From the NCBI RefSeq assembly GCF_902167705.1, contig NZ_CABHMZ010000029.1, positions 1 through 64,000 of the forward strand: a stretch of 64,000 nt of DNA. The letters are read 5' to 3'. The position numbers and the translations under genes were made by a program. Within the stretch, counting starts at the first letter, position 1, and every line of letters starts with the position of its first letter. The notes beneath the pieces were generated by a model, which was given only the letters and a program-made list of their open reading frames with translations, did no database searches and was not told the DNA's origin. The DNA comes from Streptococcus constellatus. GTDB taxonomy: Bacteria; Bacillota; Bacilli; Lactobacillales; Streptococcaceae. Of this stretch, positions 56,764 through 64,000 are shown one piece after another.

Positions 56764-58122
56764 TTACTGATTTTTGATAGCTCGAAATAAAGAGTAAAAG
56801 AGATAAAAAATAAGGATAACGAGGAAGAAAAGGAGTAGAAAGACAAGATGCACACCGGTCGTTGTATTAGGAGCTTGATTGACGATAATGGCAGCGATAG
56901 CTGTTCCTAAAGCACCGGCAAATGTTTGTGCCATTTGAAAAAGTGCTGTGGCATCTGGCGACTTCTCTCGGCTAATCTGTGAAACAGACAAAGCCATCGT
57001 GTTATTGAACGCCATATTGCGTCCAATCGTAAAGAAAATATAAAAGAGAATAATCAGTGGTAATGTTAGAGACTTCGTAAAGAATGCAAAAACGGAAACG
57101 GCTAAGAAAAAGAGAAGATTCCCACCATATAGGGAAAGTTTGGGTCCTTTGGTGTCATATAATTTTCCCAAGAAAGGTGCTGAGAAAGCTCCTAACATTG
57201 TTCCAGGTAGCAATGCAAAACCAGCAGCAGAAGTAGCCTCATGTTTCACTAAAACCAAGAAATTAGGAATTAGAAAATTGGCTGATAAATTTGAAAATTG
57301 GTAGAGGAAAAACGGAATAATTCCGAGTAAAATAGCTGGATTTTTCAAAATACGGATGTCTAAAAAAGGATGTTCAACGGTTAGACTTCGCCAAACGAAC
57401 AGTAGAAGTGATAATAAAAAGATGATGACAAAGCTCCAATTAAAGCTGCCTTCTTCTAAACTAGAAATTGCCATGATAGAAAAAGTCAGTGAGACTGCAA
57501 GAAGCAAGAAAGAAATCCACTCAAAAGGACGTTTCTTTTTATTGGGCGTATTTTCTAAAAAGAAAAATCCTAAAATGAACGAGATAATTGGAACCGGCAT
57601 GATGAATGTATAAATCATGTGCCAATCAAACAAGCCAATCATAAAGCCACCGTAGGTAGGGCCGATCGCAGGAGCTAGGCTGACAACGAGACCTGTTAGC
57701 CCCATGTAAAAACCGATTTGGCTGCGCGGAATGCGTTCGACGATAAGGTTAAACATAAGAGGAATAGCAATTCCAGTTGCTGAACCTTGCAAAATGCGTC
57801 CTAGCATGAGCAGGGCAAAATTAGGCGCAAGCATCGCCACACCATTTCCGAATGTAAAAATAGCTAGGCTAGTGAAGAGAATTCTACGCTCAGACCAGTT
57901 GTGTGCTAATGTAGCTCCGAGCGTAATTGTAATGGAAACAGCAAGTAGATAGCCTGTTGTAATCCATTGCAATGTGCCAAGGTCTGTATGAAAAACTTTC
58001 ATAAGATGCGGAAAAGTGACATTCATGCTGGTTTCAGAAAGAATCCCAGCAAAAGTAAGTAGAGCGGTGGCAAAAATAGATAGCAACGTTTTTCTTGAAA
58101 CGGCTTGGTTGTGCTGTGACAT
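56764..58122 (-). CDS. MFS drug:H+ antiporter, DHA2 family
   Basis: A 452-residue transporter with about 14 hydrophobic segments. The motifs LQWITTGYLLAVSITI, GRILQGSATGIAIPLMFNLI and GLTGLVVSLAPAIGPTYGG (motif C) mark an EmrB/QacA-type antiporter. It probably exports drugs or metabolites. Monocistronic, with ribosome site aggaggt. Confidence 0.88.
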   Translation of the reverse strand: MSQHNQAVSRKTLLSIFATALLTFAGILSETSMNVTFPHLMKVFHTDLGTLQWITTGYLLAVSITITLGATLAHNWSERRILFTSLAIFTFGNGVAMLAPNFALLMLGRILQGSATGIAIPLMFNLIVERIPRSQIGFYMGLTGLVVSLAPAIGPTYGGFMIGLFDWHMIYTFIMPVPIISFILGFFFLENTPNKKKRPFEWISFLLLAVSLTFSIMAISSLEEGSFNWSFVIIFLLSLLLFVWRSLTVEHPFLDIRILKNPAILLGIIPFFLYQFSNLSANFLIPNFLVLVKHEATSAAGFALLPGTMLGAFSAPFLGKLYDTKGPKLSLYGGNLLFFLAVSVFAFFTKSLTLPLIILFYIFFTIGRNMAFNNTMALSVSQISREKSPDATALFQMAQTFAGALGTAIAAIIVNQAPNTTTGVHLVFLLLFFLVILIFYLFYSLFRAIKNQ

Positions 58123-58188
58123 AGTACCTCCTAAAAAAACAAATCTCTCTTAATTTTATCATAATTGCTCACAAAAGAGCATAATAGG

Positions 58189-58222
58189 AGACCTAGAGAA
58201 ATACTTCTCAGGTCTTCTTTTG
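58189..58222. terminator. Hairpin between the MFS gene and the TIGR03943 operon
   Basis: agacctagaga (58189-58199) pairs with tctcaggtct (58206-58215) with one bulge. The T-rich flank is on the plus-strand side. It lies 16 bases beyond the TIGR03943 stop codon and may end that leftward operon. Confidence 0.45.
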
Positions 58223-58237
58223 TTTATTCAATGTAGG

Positions 58238-59053
58238 TTAAAAGACACGATAGACATAAGGATTGCCAGGTTTTTCAACCTTCTTGAAACTATCTACTTC
58301 AAGAGTTGGCAAACTTTGTCCTAGTTGTTTATGGTAGCGAATAGTAATTTTCCCACTCGCTCTTATCCAGGTATTATTTTCAAAATGCTCCGTATTACCA
58401 GTTGTCAGAAGTCCATAAACCCCCGAATCGGCGATACAATGAATAATACCAAAGCGGAACAAAAATTGACTTTTAGCATCGCTTGGGTCGTTGTAGACAA
58501 AGCCAGTAAATTCCAAGCGTTTTCCTGCAAATTCATCTGGGTAATCATAGAGGACTTCCATGACTTCCATATAATTCTCGGTCGTAACGGAGATAACATC
58601 TTTTTTCAGATATTTTTTTGCAGCTACCCGCATTTCTTTCTCATAAGCACTTTTAGTAAAATAGGTACTGGTATCAGGCTTTAGGTATTGATTGGTAGTG
58701 CCTTCATCAGCTTGAATGCTCTTTGAGCTACCGTCAGCCAGCGGGAAATGGTAGCCCTTAGCAGAAACGGTCGTAGAGTCCAAACTGACTGTTGGAAAGA
58801 AGAGAGCAACAATCAGTGGCATAATAAGAAAAGCAATACTAGCAAATTTTGCTGAACGACTCGTCAAATGGCTGTGTACTTTCATTTTTTTCATCCAGAC
58901 AATGAGCTGGACAATGGCTAGCACGAAAGAAAGAACCATTGAAATATATGCTAAATAAGAAAAATGCATGTTGATGTATTGATTGAGCTTGCCAGAAAGT
59001 TGCAAATACATGGTGATTTCAAAATAAGCAGCTAAAATTAGAAAACGAATCAT
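58238..59053 (-). CDS. TIGR03943 family membrane/DUF1980 protein
   Basis: A 271-residue protein: three N-terminal membrane segments (about 3-20, 30-50, 72-90) and an extracytoplasmic domain (100-271) with KDVISVTTENYMEVMEVLY, FTGFVYNDP and RFGIIHCIADSGVYG. The domain pattern is that of TIGR03943 (YcgQ-type) proteins. The start is chosen at 59053 because it overlaps the permease stop by four bases (ATGA). It always travels with a DUF318-type permease; no substrate is known. Confidence 0.82.
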   Translation of the reverse strand: MIRFLILAAYFEITMYLQLSGKLNQYINMHFSYLAYISMVLSFVLAIVQLIVWMKKMKVHSHLTSRSAKFASIAFLIMPLIVALFFPTVSLDSTTVSAKGYHFPLADGSSKSIQADEGTTNQYLKPDTSTYFTKSAYEKEMRVAAKKYLKKDVISVTTENYMEVMEVLYDYPDEFAGKRLEFTGFVYNDPSDAKSQFLFRFGIIHCIADSGVYGLLTTGNTEHFENNTWIRASGKITIRYHKQLGQSLPTLEVDSFKKVEKPGNPYVYRVF

Positions 59054-59955
59054 AGCACTACCCCCACAAGCCAAGAATAAAGGACAACAACTAAACTAAC
59101 AATTCCAATAAATTGCCAAATAAAACGTCCTTTGAGGTAATTTTTCATCATGAGGATATTTTTCACATCTAACATTGGTCCAATGACGAGGAAAGCTAGA
59201 ACTGGCGCTAAACCAAAACTAGAAATGAGCGAACTACCAATAAAGGCGTCTGCTTCACTGCAAAGTGAAAGAAGAAATGCAAGCAACATCATTAGTAAAA
59301 TAGCCATAAGTGGTGTTGCACTAATGGAAGTCAGAATGCGTGTAGGCACATAGACTTGGACAATACTGGCAAAGAGACAGCCAAAAACTAAGTAACGACC
59401 TGTATCGAAAAATTCGTCAATGGATTGCACAAACACTTGAAATACTTTCTGAGCTTGGTTTAAGTGGGAAAAGTCATGCTCATGCCGAATGACTCGATTC
59501 TCTTTTTGAATAGTTGCAGTATTGAGAAAGCCAAAGAAAATTCCTAGAACAATTGCTACAACAATAGAGCCGAGAGCTCTGAGCAAAGCCATTTTAAAGG
59601 AATTCCCGAAAGCAGAGTAAGTCGCAAAAAGAACAATAGGATTGATAACCGGTGCTGTCACCATAAAAGGCACAGCCGTGTAACTTGGTACTTTCTTTTC
59701 CAAAAAGCGATTGATAATAGGGACGATTCCACATTCGCAAGAAGGGAAAATAAAGCCAATAAAAGTACCAAAGAAAATCCGACCCCATTTATTTTTAGGC
59801 AGATAGCGATAAACTTTGTCTGGTGTGATATAAACCTCTATAAAACCTGAAATAATGCTCCCAATCAGCACAAAAGGTAGTGCTTCAATAATAATGGAGA
59901 GGAAAATCGCACCAGCTTGCAAAACGCTAGGTGGCAGTTGATTAAAAAAGCTCAT
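59050..59955 (-). CDS. Permease, DUF318/ArsP_1 family (YcgR-type)
   Basis: A 301-residue permease with about eight membrane segments: PFVLIGSIISGFIEVY, the CECG-type site FIGFIFPSCECGIVPII, VTAPVINPIVLFATYS, and SEADAFIGSSL. The Cys and conserved polar residues fit family members proposed to move metal- or arsenical-type compounds. It overlaps both its neighbours by four bases. Confidence 0.85.
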   Translation of the reverse strand: MSFFNQLPPSVLQAGAIFLSIIIEALPFVLIGSIISGFIEVYITPDKVYRYLPKNKWGRIFFGTFIGFIFPSCECGIVPIINRFLEKKVPSYTAVPFMVTAPVINPIVLFATYSAFGNSFKMALLRALGSIVVAIVLGIFFGFLNTATIQKENRVIRHEHDFSHLNQAQKVFQVFVQSIDEFFDTGRYLVFGCLFASIVQVYVPTRILTSISATPLMAILLMMLLAFLLSLCSEADAFIGSSLISSFGLAPVLAFLVIGPMLDVKNILMMKNYLKGRFIWQFIGIVSLVVVLYSWLVGVVL

Positions 59956-60092
59956 GACTTTTTAGCCTTCTCCGCTTTTTTAATCTTTTTTTCTTTTTCA
60001 TCAGGAAATTCTACTTTTTCAATTTTAGGTAACGTTGCAAATTCTTCAAACATTTTGTCCAAATCATCTGAACGTGTAAATTTAATAGCCAT
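59952..60092 (-). CDS. SPJ_0845-type 46-residue protein
   Basis: A very small protein that begins MAIKFTRSDDLDKMFEEFAT and ends with a Lys-rich tail. The start is ATG 60092 with aaggagg in front; the longer open frame upstream lacks a signal. It is the first gene of a leftward operon with the permease (4-base overlap). Its pattern matches the streptococcal SPJ_0845 family; function is unknown. Confidence 0.75.
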   Translation of the reverse strand: MAIKFTRSDDLDKMFEEFATLPKIEKVEFPDEKEKKIKKAEKAKKS

Positions 60093-60194
60093 AACAGCCT
60101 CCTTTTCCTTTTTAACTATTATACTATCATTTTGAAAATTATGGTGAAATAAAGTCATTAGCATAGAGATTAGCTTGTGAAAGAAGGGGAGGAA

Positions 60195-60205
60195 TATGGT
60201 ATAAT
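60195..60205 (+). promoter_or_regulatory. Extended -10 promoter of the DpnII operon
   Basis: TATGGTATAAT (60195-60205) is a perfect extended -10 (TnTGnTATAAT); no good -35 is seen. The pneumococcal DpnII operon is known to use such a promoter. Transcription would begin near 60212, 23 bases before dpnM's ATG, leaving room for aagga (60224-60228). Confidence 0.8.
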
Positions 60206-60207
60206 AA

Positions 60208-61878
<1,671 letters not shown>

Positions 61879-61882
<4 letters not shown>

Positions 61883-62487
61883 TGAAGAAAGATGGTGTCG
61901 GTGGAGCAAATACAAGGACTGGTCTTGTTTTTGAGCTAAAAACGGATTTACCTACTTTTATTGCTAAACAAAAAGGATACATTGTTGAACCAAATGACTA
62001 TGATGTTAGATGTTTAAAAAATGGGACGATTAGAAAAAAACTTCGGCAAAAACAGGGGAGATGGAAAGTATTTTTTAACTCAGAAGAAGTTGGTGAGATA
62101 TTTCAGAAATATGGCTTGTATCGATATTTTGATGAATTAGAATTTGATTACAATAAAGTTATTTCAAAAAAACTTTTACCAGATGATTCAATATTTGTAA
62201 TTAACAATAATACTGTTTTTATTATTGAGAAGAAAACTCAAAGTACTACAGGTAGCGTAGATGAAAAATTACAAACTTGTGATTTTAAGTTAAAGCAGTA
62301 TAGAAAATTATTTGCCCCACTCAATAAAGAAGTCAAGTACTACTATTTGCTAGATAAAAAATGGTTTGATAAGCCTAGCTATCAAGATACACTAAACTAT
62401 ATTATTGATGTTGGCTGCGGTTATTACTTTAATTATATTCCGTTAGATGCACTAGGGTTACCAATTCCTGAGGAGGAAAAAGAATGA
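61879..62487 (+). CDS. Candidate second restriction endonuclease, PD-(D/E)XK type
   Basis: A 202-residue protein between dpnA and dpnB, overlapping both by four bases. It contains DDSIFVINNNTVFIIEKKTQ, which fits the (P)D..(E)xK nuclease core, with the LQTCDFKLKQYRKLF helix behind it. Its first residues are polar. A DpnII-type locus in S. suis is reported to carry two methylases and two endonucleases, and this gene occupies the corresponding extra place. That it cuts GATC is inferred from context only. Confidence 0.7.
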
Positions 62488-63389
62488 ATCTTGAATCTTA
62501 TTTGCAATTGAACTCTGACGAAAGATTGGGCCATTTTCTCTCCACCCTTTCTGTCACCAACCGTACACCAGGATACTATGTCAACTGGGAGAAAGTAGGA
62601 AGAGAGACGAAAAAGTTTGAATTAGAACTGAATACGCTTAATTATTTGATCGGAAAAGATGATATTTACCAAACAGCTCTTAATTTATTTAAGAAGCAAC
62701 CTGATTTGCTGAAGGCGATTCCAAGTCTGATTGCTAGTAGAGACAAAGTTTTAGATGTTTTGAGTCTGGATGAAGAAGACAACATGTCCTTCCATCAGCT
62801 TAATTTTAAAAAAATTGCAACAGAAAAAATAGAAGATTATGTGGAGTTTGTCGATCAGTCTGGCCTGCTTGATTTTCTACAATATGAAGCCAATCGCTCA
62901 CTGGTGGATTATGTATATGGTGTTGAGGCTGGTTTAGACAGTAACGCTCGGAAAAATCGGAGCGGAACAACTATGGAAGGCATTTTGGAGCGTAGTGTAG
63001 AAAAAGTCTGTTTAAAATATGGTTTGGAGTTTAAAGCTCAGGCGACATCGGCTTATATTAGGGAAAATTGGGGAATTACTGTTCCAGTTGATAAATCTGA
63101 GAGACGCTTTGATGTAGCCGTTTTTTCTCCCCAAAATAGAAAGTTGTGGTTAATAGAAACGAACTATTATGGTGGTGGTGGCAGCAAGCTGAAAGCTGTT
63201 GCGGGGGAATTTACAGAACTAAGCCAATTTGTCGAGAGTTCAACGGATGATGTGTCCTTTGTCTGGGTAACAGATGGACAGGGCTGGAAAACAGCACACT
63301 TACCTCTTGCGGAAGCATTTGCTCATATTCCAAATGTATTTAATCTTGAAATGATGAAGCAAGGGTATCTAACTGAATTGTTACAATGA
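62484..63389 (+). CDS. dpnB: Restriction endonuclease R.DpnII
   Basis: A 301-residue type II endonuclease that cuts unmethylated GATC. The catalytic half has SERRFDVAVFSPQNRKLWLI and ETNYYGGGGSKL, the conserved D...ExN/K-like site of the DpnII/MboI family; the N-terminal 140 residues are helical. It ends the operon and a terminator follows. Co-transcription with two methylases is the usual safe arrangement. Confidence 0.93.
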   Translation: MNLESYLQLNSDERLGHFLSTLSVTNRTPGYYVNWEKVGRETKKFELELNTLNYLIGKDDIYQTALNLFKKQPDLLKAIPSLIASRDKVLDVLSLDEEDNMSFHQLNFKKIATEKIEDYVEFVDQSGLLDFLQYEANRSLVDYVYGVEAGLDSNARKNRSGTTMEGILERSVEKVCLKYGLEFKAQATSAYIRENWGITVPVDKSERRFDVAVFSPQNRKLWLIETNYYGGGGSKLKAVAGEFTELSQFVESSTDDVSFVWVTDGQGWKTAHLPLAEAFAHIPNVFNLEMMKQGYLTELLQ

Positions 63390-63438
63390 TTGGTTAAGTA
63401 CATAATCTGAGGAATAATTCATCTTTATCAGTGTTTTT

Positions 63439-63464
63439 AGAGTCCTGCTTGAGGGCTCTTTTAC
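63439..63464 (+). terminator. Terminator of the DpnII operon
   Basis: agagtcct (63439-63446) pairs with agggctct (63452-63459), one G-U pair, followed by a T-run. Confidence 0.75.
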
Positions 63465-63574
63465 TTTTTAGAATGATAAATTGCACTTGTTCTTGTCATT
63501 TATCAAATAAATAAAATAATGGTGAAAGAAGAAAGTAGTTAGGGAGATAATTGTATTTGGACTGCTGTATGAGA

Positions 63575-63585
63575 TATGGTATAAT
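63575..63585 (+). promoter_or_regulatory. Extended -10 promoter of the tex fragment, leaderless
   Basis: TATGGTATAAT (63575-63585) is an extended -10 identical to the DpnII operon promoter. The ATG of tex lies at 63593, so the RNA should start at the codon itself. Confidence 0.6.
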
Positions 63586-63592
63586 ATTTTTC

Positions 63593-63780
63593 ATGGAAAC
63601 AAATATTATCGAACTATCGCAAAGTTTAAAGATTGGTCAGAAGCAAGTTGAAAAAGTATTGGAACTGACAGCAGAAGGCAACACAATCCCATTTATCGCT
63701 CGTTATCGGAAGGAAATGACAGGGAATTTGGATGAGGTAGAGATTAAGGCTATTCTTGATTTGGATAAAAGTCTGACCAA
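63593..63780 (+). pseudogene. tex: N-terminal fragment of tex
   Basis: About 63 codons encode the start of the transcription accessory protein Tex: ELSQSLKIGQKQVEKVLEL, then EGNTIPFIARYRKEMTG and NLDEVEIKAILDLDKSLTN. The remainder (more than 600 residues in the family) is absent. From 63781 the sequence belongs to another gene, and the combined frame stops at 63859. The fragment has lost all RNA-binding and catalytic-like domains. Confidence 0.85.
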
Positions 63781-64000
63781 CCGTTCAGGCTACTCGACAG
63801 CTCAATCAGGATTTTGCAGGCACATTAAATGCGGTCACAAGCGGTTATGGAGCGATTGATATTTTGCAAAAAGGGATCCATAAAGCTTGGGGATTGGAGC
63901 AGTTGATGCAAAAATGGGAAATTCAAGAGCAGGAAATCATGGCCTTTGGAGATAGTGAAAATGACATTGAAATGCTACAATTAGCAGGAATTTCCTATGC
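63777..64000 (+). pseudogene. C-terminal fragment of a Cof-type HAD phosphatase
   Basis: In the next frame from about 63777 the sequence encodes VQATRQLNQDFAGTLNAVTS, GYGAIDILQKGIHKAW, and motif IV MAFGDSENDIEMLQLAG, continuing to the window edge. This is the C-terminal third of a Cof-type hydrolase. Motifs I-III are missing. It meets the tex fragment at ctgaccaa (63773-63780), where both frames remain sensible, so the two were joined by deletion. Confidence 0.85.

Overview
The window is low-GC Firmicute DNA from a Streptococcus. The evidence is the rhamnose cell-wall polysaccharide genes (rmlACB, rmlD, rgpABCD, rgpF), the single-membrane-segment VicK with vicRKX, the pepQ/ccpA divergon, the CpoA-type glycolipid genes and a DpnII restriction-modification operon. 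An anginosus-group or similar viridans-type streptococcus would fit, but the sequence does not fix the species. No rRNA or tRNA gene and no CRISPR array was found.

Bases 1 to about 11,000 are an accessory region assembled from pieces of mobile elements. It opens with the integration end of a conjugative-type element: a sigma-like regulator, a structured untranslated stretch, a 54-residue ORF and a large serine recombinase. A streptococcal RepA_N replication-initiator unit follows, then an intact AbiEi/AbiEii toxin-antitoxin pair read leftwards with a palindromic operator over its promoter. After that come broken genes (an adhesin start joined to a Fic-protein tail, a frameshifted membrane protein, a 5'-truncated mcrC), an HNH nuclease, an autoregulated XRE regulator and a GNAT acetyltransferase. 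Several inverted or diverged repeats lie between them.

From 11.1 to 29.7 kb lies a thioesterase gene with a candidate CcpA site and then the cell-wall polysaccharide locus. The side-chain part comes first (gacI-, gacJ- and gacK-like genes, an extra GT2, a DUF2142 polytopic protein, an exported DUF5648/excalibur protein and a GtrB-like GT2). The rhamnan backbone part follows (rmlD, rgpA-D, a GT4, rgpF), and a gacH-like glycerol-phosphate transferase closes the locus. RmlACB and GalE, which supply dTDP-rhamnose and UDP-sugars, are encoded separately at 34.1-37.7 kb.

From 30 to 60 kb the genes are mostly core: trmK, a Nif3-family gene, an oxidoreductase, a Nudix gene, a ZIP transporter, a methyltransferase, pepQ facing ccpA, a three-gene glycolipid operon, vicRKX, ybaN-like, rnc, smc, two HAD phosphatases and ftsY. 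These are followed by leftward zwf, an MFS pump and a three-gene TIGR03943/permease operon.

The right end (60.2-63.4 kb) is a DpnII-type operon of two methylases and two candidate endonucleases, driven by an extended -10 promoter. Just beyond it, the first 63 codons of tex are fused to the tail of a HAD hydrolase gene, which marks a deletion. Three genes (the CpoA-like glycosyltransferase, the 37,982 methyltransferase and the tex fragment) have a -10 box placed so that their transcripts would be leaderless.
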